Source: Rhodospirillales bacterium (GTDB taxonomy: Bacteria > Pseudomonadota > Alphaproteobacteria > Micavibrionales > UBA1664). From it: a stretch of DNA of 64,000 nt. Below are positions 52,250 to 60,505 of this stretch, piece after piece. Numbering within the stretch: the first letter of the stretch is position 1; every line of letters starts with the position of its first letter. The position numbers and the translations under genes are program-made. The notes under the pieces are model-generated. The model was not told the DNA's origin, searched no databases, and worked only from the letters and a program-made list of their open reading frames with translations. The DNA is taken from NCBI GenBank assembly GCA_023898805.1, contig CP060260.1:1674001-1738000 (forward strand). The letters run 5' to 3'.

Positions 52250-52407
52250 AACCGGCGATATGCTTGATAAATGGTGGGCCCGGCAGGACTTGAACCCCGT
52301 TCGCGCGGCATCGCGCGAACAGCTTATAGGTTTTGCAGGTCCAAGACCTGCCGGGCGTAAAACCGGCGATATGCTTGATAAATGGTGGGCCCGGCAGGAC
52401 TTGAACC
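52250..52407 (-). repeat. Direct duplication of a tRNA 3' end and its downstream flank
   Basis: A 47-base sequence at 52361-52407 (3' half of the tRNA-Ile2 T arm, acceptor, CCA and 22 flanking bases) is repeated exactly at 52250-52296, 111 bases away. Between them lies a GC-rich palindrome (GTTCGCGCG GCAT CGCGCGAAC, about 52299-52320) and an inverted near-copy of the T-arm region (GGTCCAAGACCTGCC, about 52338). Only one complete tRNA is present. Confidence 0.85.
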
Positions 52408-52459
52408 TGCGACCAAACCGTTATGAGCGGTCCGCTCTAACCAACTGAGCTACAGGCCC
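52383..52459 (-). tRNA. tRNA with anticodon CAT, most likely tRNA-Ile2
   Basis: The cloverleaf starts GGGCCTG and ends CGGGCCC-A-CCA with CCA encoded. The anticodon stem GACCG/CGGTT encloses CTCATAA, anticodon CAT. The acceptor, D and T arms follow those of tRNA-Ile(GAT) in alphaproteobacteria rather than elongator tRNA-Met, so the C is probably modified to lysidine. tRNA-Met remains the alternative. Confidence 0.88.
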
Positions 52460-52572
52460 GACGCAAGGCGGGAAGGCGCGCGACGCACCCTAACCAATTC
52501 ATGACGTGAAGGCCACAGGCTTTGGCACGCATTTTGCATTTCCATAATAATAAAGCAATAACGGGAGGCACG

Positions 52573-52788
52573 ATGATGAACGGGTATTTTCGTCTGGCGG
52601 CGGTGGTTTATGCCTGCGCGGTCATGCTTGCGGGCTATCTGGCGGTATCGGCGATCATGGATTTGCATGGCGAGCGCGAACGTGTGGCGCGTCTTGACGA
52701 CATCAGAGTCGAGGCCGACCGGCTTGCGGATCGCGCGCTGGAACTCAGCCGCATCAGCCCCGCCGCTGGCGGCGCTGCGGCGCGGTAA
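52573..52788 (+). CDS. Small membrane protein, 71 residues
   Basis: The frame starts MMNGYFRLAAVVYACAVMLA with GGGAGG 6 bases upstream, giving one N-terminal transmembrane helix, then a charged helical stretch (HGERERVARLDDIRVEADRLADRAL) and an Ala-rich end. No family is recognised. The strong ribosome site is the main support. It is convergent with the methyltransferase gene. Confidence 0.6.
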   Translation: MMNGYFRLAAVVYACAVMLAGYLAVSAIMDLHGERERVARLDDIRVEADRLADRALELSRISPAAGGAAAR

Positions 52789-52793
52789 CATGG

Positions 52794-53588
52794 TCAATGG
52801 CCCCGTGCCTGCAGCGCATCGGCCAGACGTTGTTGGGCGGTGCCGGGGCGTTGCGGCTTTTGCTGGCTTTCGGCGGGGCCCCAGCCGATGCCGAACAGAA
52901 TCTCGATTCGCGCGGGCAACAAGCCGTCGGGGGTCTGGTGTCGTTCCTGGTAATCCGCCGCGACCGCGTCCCAGAAATCATGTCCGGGATAGGGGGGGCT
53001 TTGTGCCAGCCGCAACCCTTCGCCTGAATTTTTAATGTCACGCAACATTCTTTTGAAATCTTTGTAAAAAATCGTTTTTGCTTCAGTGTCCGCGACCGGC
53101 AGGGCGAACCCCGCCCGTTGCAACAGCGCGGCCCAGCTTTGAAGGTCGATGGTCGGGTGCATCCGCGCGGCGGCGCCCTTGCCGCCCGCTGCCTCCACCC
53201 GCATCAGGCTTTCGCGCAGAGCGTGATGGGTTTCACCCCCCGGCAGCGCGGCCAGAAACAGCCCGTCGGGTTTCAGCGCCCGGCGCATCTGGACCAAGGC
53301 CCCCGGTAGATCGTTGAGCGTATGCAGCGCGCCGTTGACGACGATCAAGTCCAAAGAGGCTTCGGGGAACGGGAACCGTTCATTCTCGCCTTCAAACGCG
53401 ATATCCCGCCGGTCCAGCCGGGCGATGTTTTTGTCCATCGGCGTATCGGCGCCGACCCACAGCGCGTCGGCGAAATCCCGGCGCGTGACGTCGCGCAGCC
53501 GGTCAGCCAGCATTTGCGCGACCCCTTCGGCAAATACCGCGTCAGGTATGGTTTTGGTGGCTTTGGCCTGGCCGCTGAAAATCTTCAT
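52794..53588 (-). CDS. SAM-dependent methyltransferase-like protein (class I, BioC/NDUFAF5-like)
   Basis: The 264-residue protein has the overall order of the BioC/NDUFAF5-like group: LIVVNGALHTLNDLPGALVQMRRALKPDGLFLAALPGG, in parts, and LQRAGFALPVADTE. Where motif I usually reads GxGxG it reads LWVGADTP, a degenerate glycine-rich loop. It may bind a different ligand or be a hydroxylase-like relative. The ATG at 53588 is used, as the upstream 38 residues look spurious. Confidence 0.75.
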   Translation of the reverse strand: MKIFSGQAKATKTIPDAVFAEGVAQMLADRLRDVTRRDFADALWVGADTPMDKNIARLDRRDIAFEGENERFPFPEASLDLIVVNGALHTLNDLPGALVQMRRALKPDGLFLAALPGGETHHALRESLMRVEAAGGKGAAARMHPTIDLQSWAALLQRAGFALPVADTEAKTIFYKDFKRMLRDIKNSGEGLRLAQSPPYPGHDFWDAVAADYQERHQTPDGLLPARIEILFGIGWGPAESQQKPQRPGTAQQRLADALQARGH

Positions 53589-53657
53589 CAGCCACGGTGT
53601 AGCGCAATCCGGCGAATTGTATAGAGAGAGCGGATGAAAAAAGGATACTGGCGCGCC

Positions 53658-53678
53658 GGTTCGAACAAAGTTCGAACC
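53658..53678. repeat. Perfect 9-base inverted repeat next to tRNA-Arg
   Basis: GGTTCGAAC, loop AAA, GTTCGAACC. The arm sequence resembles the TTCGAA core of a tRNA T loop. It lies 37 bases beyond the 3' end of tRNA-Arg(ACG). Confidence 0.6.
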
Positions 53679-53714
53679 TATCGTCATGCAAGGGCGGCCC
53701 ATTCCCGATAGGAA

Positions 53715-53791
53715 TGGCGCGCCCGTGAGGATTCGAACCTCAAACCTTCTGATCCGTAGTCAGATGCTCTATCCAGTTGAGCTACGGGCGC
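53715..53791 (-). tRNA. tRNA-Arg(ACG)
   Basis: Minus-strand cloverleaf from GCGCCCG to CGGGCGC-G-CCA with CCA encoded. The anticodon stem TCTGA/TCAGA encloses loop CTACGGA, giving anticodon ACG (inosine-modified, reads CGU, CGC and CGA). The T arm is GAGGTTCGAATCCTC. Confidence 0.95.
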
Positions 53792-53919
53792 CTGCGAGCT
53801 GGAAGAGGATGAAAGCAACCCCTTCCGAACCGGGGCGGACCATACCCCGACCCCCACGGGGCTTTCAAGTTCTTTTTGTTTTTTCTGGGGGTTGTCGCTT
53901 CCGCTGGTGGAACGGGCTG

Positions 53920-53947
53920 TTGTTCTTGACTCAACATCCCGTATAAT
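53920..53947 (+). promoter_or_regulatory. Putative sigma-70 promoter of the OmpA-like envelope gene
   Basis: TTGTTC (53920-53925) and consensus TATAAT (53942-53947) are separated by 16 bases. A start near 53954 gives a leader of about 88 bases before the ATG at 54042. Confidence 0.5.
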
Positions 53948-54041
53948 GCCATCTGAAGACTCAAATTTTTAGGGTTACGAAAAACGCTTTCGGACCCTGA
54001 TCGGAATGATGAACCCGGCGAGGGACGGGCGGAAGGGAACG

Positions 54042-55502
54042 ATGACGAAATCCAGGATAATGAAATCCAAGGCATATCTTGGCGTATCGCTGCTGGCGGT
54101 GCTGGCTTGTGCGTTTCCGGGTGCGAACGGCGCTCTGGCCGCGGGCAAGACGCTGGGTACGATTCCTGCCGCGAATGTCGCGGGGGCGCCGACCGATGTT
54201 CCGACCCTGCTGGTCACCAACAAGCCGATGTCGCAGGTTTTGCCTGTTGATTCCGCGGACGCCGCCGCGACCAATGCCGATGCCGCCGCCGCCAATGCGG
54301 ATACGGCCGCCGCGCTGGCCGGGGCCGATGCCGCCGTCGCCAACACGGATGCAGGCATTGCCGACTTATCGCGCGGTCCGCGCCTTAAACCGCATGTCGC
54401 GGGTCTGGTATCGACATCGGGCGATGGCGTGTACAAGGACATGATGACCGAGGCGCCGTCGATCAACGCCGACACCGTGCTGGGCAAGGAATATTTCAGC
54501 CCCGCCGACACCACGGCCGCGAAAAAGATCAACGAACTGCGCGAGGAGATGTTCAAACTCCAGTCCCGCGTTTCCGACCTGTCCGACCGTCTTGGCGGCA
54601 TCCAGCAGGTCGGTCAGGAACTGGCCGCGAATTACTACGCCTCGGTCGCGACCATCAACACCCAGTTGCAATCGGGCACGACGCCGGGCAACCCGCGCCT
54701 TGTCGAACGCCTGAGCGCGGCGCAGGACGCGCTTGAAACCCTTTCGGGCAACGTCGCGGACCTCAACGCGCTGGCGCTTCAGATTTCCGACGCCGCCGCG
54801 ATGTCGGGCTATCTGCAGGAATCGGCCCGCGCCGCCTATGGCCTGACCGGATCGGTGGAGGAAGATTACGCCCGTCTGGCCCAGCTTGAAGACTCGATCT
54901 CCAACACTTCGGTGCTGATCGAGCGCCTGCTCAACAACGTCAACGACGACATCACGCGCTCGGCGGCCTATCTTTCGTCCGAACGTTCCAACCTGCGCAC
55001 GCTTTCGCTGGCGATCGCCAACGGCGACCTGTATGGCCGCTCGCTGGCCAACCGGCCGTTCCTCTCAGTCGCGCAATCGACTGTCGCCGCCGACATGGCT
55101 GCCGCCAATCGGGGCCTTGCGGCGCAGCCAGCATCGCTTGGCATGGCGCAGCCCGCGTCGCTTGGCGGCCCCACGCCGCAGGCCCAGGCCGCGCTTTCCA
55201 GTCCGCGCCCGCTTGTGGTCATTCGCTTTGACCGCCCTGATGTCGATTTCCAGCAGGCGGTATATCAATCGGTGTCCGAGGCGTTGGAAAGATACCCCAA
55301 CGCCCGGTTTGAACTGGTCGCGGTGGCGCCGGGTGCCGGCAACCCGGCGCGCAAGGCGATTGAATCGACGCGTTCGCGTCGCAACGCTGAAAAGGTGTTG
55401 CGTACCCTGACCCAGATGGGTCTGCCGGCCGAGCGTATCGACCTCTCGGCGATGACCAACGACAACGCCCAGACCAACGAAGTCCAGCTTTACATACGGT
55501 AA
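54042..55502 (+). CDS. Exported coiled-coil protein with OmpA-like C-terminal domain
   Basis: The 486-residue protein has a signal peptide (LGVSLLAVLACAFPGANGALA), an Ala/Asp-rich low-complexity stretch, and a long heptad-rich region (KINELREEMFKLQSRVSDLSDRL and on to about residue 350). A C-terminal domain with VIRFDRPDVDFQQAVYQ, RNAEKVLRTLTQMGLP and NEVQLYIR resembles OmpA/MotB-like peptidoglycan-binding domains. It is probably periplasmic. olsB begins 4 bases after the stop, so it may be co-transcribed. Confidence 0.7.
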   Translation: MTKSRIMKSKAYLGVSLLAVLACAFPGANGALAAGKTLGTIPAANVAGAPTDVPTLLVTNKPMSQVLPVDSADAAATNADAAAANADTAAALAGADAAVANTDAGIADLSRGPRLKPHVAGLVSTSGDGVYKDMMTEAPSINADTVLGKEYFSPADTTAAKKINELREEMFKLQSRVSDLSDRLGGIQQVGQELAANYYASVATINTQLQSGTTPGNPRLVERLSAAQDALETLSGNVADLNALALQISDAAAMSGYLQESARAAYGLTGSVEEDYARLAQLEDSISNTSVLIERLLNNVNDDITRSAAYLSSERSNLRTLSLAIANGDLYGRSLANRPFLSVAQSTVAADMAAANRGLAAQPASLGMAQPASLGGPTPQAQAALSSPRPLVVIRFDRPDVDFQQAVYQSVSEALERYPNARFELVAVAPGAGNPARKAIESTRSRRNAEKVLRTLTQMGLPAERIDLSAMTNDNAQTNEVQLYIR

Positions 55503-55505
55503 TTG

Positions 55506-56375
55506 ATGCCTGACGCCGCAACCCGCCAGCCCGACGAATTCAGCCTCGCCGGGGCGGGGGTGTCGATGGGGCCGATCGCCGTGCGTCTTGCCCGCACCGC
55601 GGCCGAGATCGAAGCGGCGCAAAAACTGCGCTACAATGTCTTTTACCGCGAATACGGTGCGAAGCCCGTCGGCGACATGGAAGCGCGGGGATTGGATTAC
55701 GACGATTTTGACCCCCATGCCGACCATTTGATCGTTATCGACCGCCGCATCGAAACCCTGCCCGAACGCGTGATCGGTACTTATCGTCTGCTCCGCGACA
55801 ATGTGGCAGTGAAACTCGGACGGTTTTATTCGGGTGGCGAGTACGACATCGCGCCGCTGACCGGATCCGGCGCGAAAATGGTGGAGGTCGGGCGCTCCTG
55901 CGTCCATCCCGATCACCGTACCCGCAACGTTCTGCAACTCCTTTGGCAGGGTATCGCCGAATATATCCATTGGCACGATATTGGCGTGCTGTTCGGGGTC
56001 GCTTCGTTTCACGGCACCGATGTCGCCGCCCATGCCGCCATGCTCAGCTATCTGCACCATTATCACCGCGCGCCGGACGATTTTTGCCCGCGCGCGCTGC
56101 CCGACCAATATGTCGATATGAATCTGGTCCAGAAATCCGCCATCAACCCGAGGGAGGCGCTGCACGACCTGCCGCCGCTGATCAAGGGGTATCTGCGCCT
56201 CGGCGGAATGGTGGGCGACGGCGCGGTGATCGACCGGCAGTTCAACACCATCGACGTGTGCGTCATCGTCAGGACGCAACTTGTCTCCGACCGGTATCGC
56301 CGCCATTACCAGCGCAAGGTCGAAGGCTTCGGTGGCGGCGTCGAAAATATCGGCGCGCATTCCGAAATCATATAA
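55506..56375 (+). CDS. olsB: L-ornithine N-alpha-acyltransferase
   Basis: The 289-residue GNAT-fold enzyme transfers a 3-hydroxyacyl chain from ACP to ornithine, giving lyso-ornithine lipid. It has AQKLRYNVFYREYGAK, ERVIGTYRLLR, VEVGRSCVHPDHRTRNVLQLLW and LFGVASFHGTD, the OlsB/hemolysin-like family blocks. It is followed by an OlsA-type acyltransferase, which makes the assignment strong. TTG 55503 is an alternative start. Confidence 0.9.
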   Translation: MPDAATRQPDEFSLAGAGVSMGPIAVRLARTAAEIEAAQKLRYNVFYREYGAKPVGDMEARGLDYDDFDPHADHLIVIDRRIETLPERVIGTYRLLRDNVAVKLGRFYSGGEYDIAPLTGSGAKMVEVGRSCVHPDHRTRNVLQLLWQGIAEYIHWHDIGVLFGVASFHGTDVAAHAAMLSYLHHYHRAPDDFCPRALPDQYVDMNLVQKSAINPREALHDLPPLIKGYLRLGGMVGDGAVIDRQFNTIDVCVIVRTQLVSDRYRRHYQRKVEGFGGGVENIGAHSEII

Positions 56376-56388
56376 ACTGCGGATTCCC

Positions 56389-57159
56389 ATGCGCTCCGTA
56401 TTGGCCGTTTTGCGCCTGACGCTGTTTCTTGCGGGCACGCTGCTCCTGCTGCCGCCGCACCTGCTTGCGCGCGCGTTTTTCGGCTCGCTGGCGCTTACGC
56501 GCGTCTGGCACGCATTCACCTGCGCTGTCTTTTCTATTCGTGTCACGTTGCTGGGCGCGCCCACCGGCGGTGCCGCGCGCGCGCGTGTGTTTGTCTGCAA
56601 CCATCTTTCCTATCTGGATATCGTCGTACTGGGCGCGCATCTCGACGGTGTTTTCGTCGCCAAGTCGGAGGTCGCGGGCTGGCCCGGTTTCGGCTTTCTG
56701 GCGAAAACACAAGACACGATCTTTCTGGTCCGCCGTGCCCACGGGCTTGAGGCCGGACGCCGCGCCGTGGCCGATGCGCTGCGCGCCGGAAGGAACATCA
56801 TCCTGTTCGGCGAGGGTACATCGACCGACGGTCGGGCCGTCCGCCCGATCAAACCTTCGCTGCTTGAGGTTTTGTATGACGAAGGCGTTGCCGCCAGCGT
56901 CCAGCCGGTCGCGATCGTTCTGGAACGCGCGGGCGGGCATGGCATGGCCGATCAGGCCGCGCGCGATCTGTATGCCTGGTGGCGGGCCGAGGATACGCTG
57001 GCCCCGCATCTCTGGCGCTTCGCCCGCGCGGGCGGGGCGGATGTGACGCTCGATTTCCTGCCCGCCCTCGATCCCGCTGCCTTCGCCGGGCGCAAGGCGT
57101 TGGCGCAACGCGTGACGCAGGATCTCGCGGGTGTGCTCGCGGCGGCAAGTCCGTCATGA
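56389..57159 (+). CDS. olsA: Lyso-ornithine lipid O-acyltransferase (PlsC family)
   Basis: The 256-residue membrane acyltransferase has N-terminal helices, the catalytic NHLSYLD (H-x4-D), FVAKSEV, the FGEGTSTDG substrate block and RPIKPSLL. It adds the second acyl chain to lyso-ornithine lipid. Starting 13 bases after olsB it completes the two-step pathway. Its stop overlaps the MATE transporter start as ATGA. Confidence 0.88.
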   Translation: MRSVLAVLRLTLFLAGTLLLLPPHLLARAFFGSLALTRVWHAFTCAVFSIRVTLLGAPTGGAARARVFVCNHLSYLDIVVLGAHLDGVFVAKSEVAGWPGFGFLAKTQDTIFLVRRAHGLEAGRRAVADALRAGRNIILFGEGTSTDGRAVRPIKPSLLEVLYDEGVAASVQPVAIVLERAGGHGMADQAARDLYAWWRAEDTLAPHLWRFARAGGADVTLDFLPALDPAAFAGRKALAQRVTQDLAGVLAAASPS

Positions 57160-58508
57160 ACCGGCCCCGCTACGATCTGACGGACGGACGCCTGGGCACC
57201 CATATCTGGCGTCTGTCTTCGGCCATGGGCTGGGGGATACTGGCTCAGAACGCGGTCCAGTTTACCGATATGTGGTTCATCGCGCGGCTTGGCCATGATG
57301 CGCTGGCGGCGGTGTCCTTCACCCTGCCGGCGACCATGCTGCTGTTCTATCTGGTGCTGGCGATGTCCAGCGGCATGACCTCGGCCATCGCGCGCGCGTC
57401 GGGGGGCCGTCGGCACGAACATGCCGCGCGCACGGTAAGTGCCGGGATCATCGCGGGCGGTTTGATCGGTGTGTTGATGGGCGCCGTCGCGTATATGCTG
57501 ATGGGAGTGGCGTTTCCCGCGATGGGCGTACCCGGCGCGATGATGCCGGTGATCGAACCCTTCATGCGCGTATGGCTGTGCGGCCTGCCGTTTCTTTCGG
57601 TGCTGATCGTCGCCAACGCGGGTGGGCGCGGCATGGGTGAAAGCCGTCTGCCCGCCTATGTGATGCTGCTGATCGCGGCGGTCAATCTGGCGCTCGACCC
57701 GGTGCTGATTTACGGCCTGTTCGGTCTGCCGCGCATGGGCATGACCGGTGCGGCATTGGCGACTCTTCTGGCCTATGTCTGCGGCATGGTGGCCGCGTTG
57801 GTGGTGGCCGGGCGGCACATGCACCTGATCCGGTTCGCGACCCTGCGCAATGGGCCAAAGACACGCCGTGCGCTGGCGACGTGGTTCAAGGTCGTAATAC
57901 CCGCCGCCGTCGCCTATGCGATCGAACCCTTCGCGGCGGGTATTCTGACCGCCATCGTTGCGCGTGCCGGGCTGGATGCGGTGGCGGCTTTCGGTGTCGC
58001 CAGCCGGATCGAGGGCATCGCCCTGATCATGCTGATGGCCCTGTGGGGCGCGGTGACCCCGCTGACCGGACAGAACTGGGCCGCGCGCAAATACGACCGG
58101 GTGGTGCGCACCATCGAACTGGCCAGCATCGTCAACGGCCTGTTCTGCATCGCCTTCGCGCTGGCGATGTGGGTGTTTGCTAAGCCTATCGTCGGGTTGT
58201 TCTCGCAGGTGCCGGCGACACTGGCGCTGGCTACGGTCTATCTGCGCATCGTACCGGTCAGTTATGTCGGGTTCGGCGCGACCGGGGTGATCGGCGCGGC
58301 GCTCAACGGCACCGGCCGCGGGCATTTCTATCTTGTGGTCAACCTGTTCCGGGTGGCCACGCTGCTGGCCTTCGCGGTGGCGGGCACTTTTTACGGCGGT
58401 TTCACTGGCTTTGCTATCGGCATCGGCGCGGCCAACCTGCTGGCGGCATTGGCCGTGGTGGTTTGGGCGCGACGTGTTTTTCTTGCCCGTGTCCCGGCTT
58501 CGCGTTAA
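57156..58508 (+). CDS. MATE-family efflux transporter
   Basis: The 450-residue protein has twelve predicted helices in two six-helix bundles, starting with NAVQFTDMWFIARLGHDALAAVS and showing QNWAARKYDRVVRTIE in the second half. MATE proteins export drugs, metabolites or lipids with Na+ or H+. The four-base overlap with olsA and shared operon raise the possibility of a lipid-related substrate; that is inference. Confidence 0.9.
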   Translation: MNRPRYDLTDGRLGTHIWRLSSAMGWGILAQNAVQFTDMWFIARLGHDALAAVSFTLPATMLLFYLVLAMSSGMTSAIARASGGRRHEHAARTVSAGIIAGGLIGVLMGAVAYMLMGVAFPAMGVPGAMMPVIEPFMRVWLCGLPFLSVLIVANAGGRGMGESRLPAYVMLLIAAVNLALDPVLIYGLFGLPRMGMTGAALATLLAYVCGMVAALVVAGRHMHLIRFATLRNGPKTRRALATWFKVVIPAAVAYAIEPFAAGILTAIVARAGLDAVAAFGVASRIEGIALIMLMALWGAVTPLTGQNWAARKYDRVVRTIELASIVNGLFCIAFALAMWVFAKPIVGLFSQVPATLALATVYLRIVPVSYVGFGATGVIGAALNGTGRGHFYLVVNLFRVATLLAFAVAGTFYGGFTGFAIGIGAANLLAALAVVVWARRVFLARVPASR

Positions 58509-58522
58509 GGGATTGGCGGGTT

Positions 58523-58596
58523 GTTCCCGTAGCTCAGCTGGATAGAGCACTGGTTTCCTAAACCGGGGGTCGCGTGTTCGAGTCACGCCGGGAACG
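58523..58596 (+). tRNA. tRNA-Arg(CCT)
   Basis: The acceptor GTTCCCG/CGGGAAC, D arm GCTC...GAGC, anticodon stem CTGGT/ACCGG enclosing TTCCTAA (anticodon CCT) and T arm GCGTG-TTCGAGT-CACGC form a complete cloverleaf. The 3' CCA is not encoded (G then CCC). It reads AGG codons. It overlaps the first unit of a repeat array. Confidence 0.93.
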
Positions 58597-58752
58597 CCCG
58601 TCCTTCCAAGCTGGATGCGCTAATGCGTGTCTCGAACACGCTAAACGCAAAGGCAGGCGCGCTGGGCGCGCGCTGGTGTTCGAGTCACGCCGGGAACGCC
58701 CGTCCTTCCATGCTGGGCGCGCGCCGGTGTTCGAGTCACGCCGGGAACGCCC
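58575..58752 (+). repeat. 51-base tandem array derived from the tRNA-Arg 3' end
   Basis: A 34-base unit (T-loop side of the tRNA, acceptor and 12 flanking bases) at 58575-58608 recurs exactly at 58677-58710 and in its first 25 bases at 58728. The spacing of 102 and 51 bases implies a period of 51; the unit expected at 58626 is degenerate (it begins GTGTCTCGAAC). Linkers share GCTGG and GCGCGCGC segments. No gene is seen from 58597 to 58879. Confidence 0.85.
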
Positions 58753-58816
58753 TGCCTCGCCAAGGCTACGCCCTGCGGTAGGCTTGGATCGAGCATGTCC
58801 GCGTTTTTTCCGGCCT

Positions 58817-58844
58817 TTGACCTTGGGGGCGAATACCCTATAAT
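58817..58844 (+). promoter_or_regulatory. Strong sigma-70 promoter of the TPR membrane protein gene
   Basis: TTGACC (58817-58822) and TATAAT (58839-58844) are 16 bases apart, giving a leader of about 28 bases before the ATG at 58880. Confidence 0.65.
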
Positions 58845-58879
58845 TCCTCGGAATTTCATAAACCGGGTAAGACAGCACC

Positions 58880-60505
58880 ATGGCCGACGAGAAAAAACCG
58901 CTTCCTGAAAACGCCCCCAAAATGGCAGCCAAAAGCGCCGACGAAAAATCCATTAACGACCTGCTGGAGGAGTACGCGCAGGACGTCAAGGATAAGGATA
59001 TCGACGATTTCCTTAAGGAAAGCGATGGCGAGGAGGACGAGGAAATCTATGAGCCCGAGGACGAATCCGCCGAGGAAGAAAGCGAAAAGGTTCTGGCCGA
59101 ACAAGGTCAGCCACGCCGCCGTGGCGGCGGGCTGCTGACGATGGCGCTGATCGTCGCGGCCTTTGGCGCGGCAGGGGCGGGGGCCTATATGTACCTCAAC
59201 CGCGATAGCGGTATGACCACGATTATGGGCGGGTTCAGCGGTACGAACGACGATGTCGCGATGCCGCCCCCCGCGATTGCGGCCAACACGCCTGACACCG
59301 ATGAAGGCCCGGCCAATGACAATGTGGCCAATGACAACGCGACGCCTGTCATGCCTGCGGCCCCGGCCCAGCCGATGCCGATCATGAACGAGGCCGCCGC
59401 ACCCGATGCGACCGCCGCCGCGCCGGAAATGACGTCGACTGAAACGCCGGTGCCCGGCGCGGATGTCGTGAACGTGCCTGCGCCGCAACTCGAAACGCAA
59501 TCCATCCCGCAATTGGAACCCGCGCCTGCCGCCGCCGCACCGGCGGAAAAATTGCCGCCGCTTTCCGCAGGCGACACGGGTGCCGCGCAGGCTGTCGATG
59601 CCTGGGCCTCCGGCAAGGATGCAGATACGATCAAGCCCGCCATGCCTGGACCCGATGGCGCGGGCAATACCGCTGCGCTTCTGCCGGAAAAAACGGTGGA
59701 GGTAATCAAGGCCAAGCCGCCTGTGACCAAAAAATCCGCCGCGCCTGCGCCAAGCATCGTCAAGGCCGCACCGGTGCCGGTGAAAACCGTTTCCGCGCCC
59801 AAGACTACGACCCCCAAGGCAGCGGCACCAAAGGCCACGACACCGGCCAAGGCTGTTTCATCCGGCGCCGATGCCGCGTTGCCGCCGCCGTATCTGGCGA
59901 TCCGGGCCGCGAAATCGACGGGCACGCGCCGCGATACCGAAGGCAACGTGAACCTGAATATCGAGGATAAAACCGCCGCGACCGGCGCGACTGCCGCGAT
60001 GGTCGCGCAAGGCGGCGGGCGTATCGATCTCGAAAATTCAAGCGGCGCGGTTTCTGCCGCCACGCCCGCACCCGCGCTCGCAAGGCCTCTGGCATCGTCC
60101 AGTCGCGCCATTGCGACGCCGGAATCTGTCCCGCCGCTGCGTACCGTTCCGTTGGCCATCAATAATGGCCGCAGCATGCCGCCGGGTACGGTCGTACCTC
60201 CGGGATCGAAGGTTGAGGCCCGCGCCTATGCCGAATTGCCGGAAACGACGGACGACACCGCACCGGCGCGGATGGTCATGCCGTCCCCCACGCCAGCACC
60301 CACGCCGGCACCTTCGTCTGCTACGGGTGGTGATGCATCCGCATTGGTGGCGCAGGCGATGGCGGCCGAAAAATCTGGCAATCTTTCCACGGCGCTTACC
60401 CTTTATCAAAAGGCGCTGGAGGCCGATGCGATTTACGGCGACGGAAAATCCATCGATCGCGGCATGGTCTACGACCACATTGGCGCGATCCGCGCTCGGC
60501 AGTAA
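58880..60505 (+). CDS. Membrane-anchored low-complexity protein with C-terminal TPR
   Basis: The 541-residue protein has an acidic cytoplasmic N-terminus (about residues 1-80, Glu/Asp-rich), one transmembrane helix (MALIVAAFGAAGAGAYMYL) and a long Ala/Pro/Thr linker (about 115-470). It ends in a short TPR-like pair (AMAAEKSGNLSTALTLYQKALEAD). The arrangement suggests a bitopic protein crossing the periplasm. The next gene, a prepilin-peptidase-like domain, begins on its stop codon, so they may work together. The function is unknown. Confidence 0.7.
   Translation: MADEKKPLPENAPKMAAKSADEKSINDLLEEYAQDVKDKDIDDFLKESDGEEDEEIYEPEDESAEEESEKVLAEQGQPRRRGGGLLTMALIVAAFGAAGAGAYMYLNRDSGMTTIMGGFSGTNDDVAMPPPAIAANTPDTDEGPANDNVANDNATPVMPAAPAQPMPIMNEAAAPDATAAAPEMTSTETPVPGADVVNVPAPQLETQSIPQLEPAPAAAAPAEKLPPLSAGDTGAAQAVDAWASGKDADTIKPAMPGPDGAGNTAALLPEKTVEVIKAKPPVTKKSAAPAPSIVKAAPVPVKTVSAPKTTTPKAAAPKATTPAKAVSSGADAALPPPYLAIRAAKSTGTRRDTEGNVNLNIEDKTAATGATAAMVAQGGGRIDLENSSGAVSAATPAPALARPLASSSRAIATPESVPPLRTVPLAINNGRSMPPGTVVPPGSKVEARAYAELPETTDDTAPARMVMPSPTPAPTPAPSSATGGDASALVAQAMAAEKSGNLSTALTLYQKALEADAIYGDGKSIDRGMVYDHIGAIRARQ

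Noticed and set aside
53589..53702. 38-residue N-terminal extension of the methyltransferase-like protein
   Set aside because: It reads through the palindrome and tRNA flank and has no family similarity; the ATG at 53588 fits better.
58575..58752. Possible small CRISPR array in the repeats after tRNA-Arg
   Set aside because: The repeat is the tRNA 3' end, the linkers are related to each other rather than unique, spacing is 51 bases with one degenerate unit, and no cas genes are present.
58558..58989. Minus-strand frame with repeated SRRDSNT peptides
   Set aside because: It translates the antisense of tRNA-Arg and its tail repeats, a well-known source of spurious proteins.
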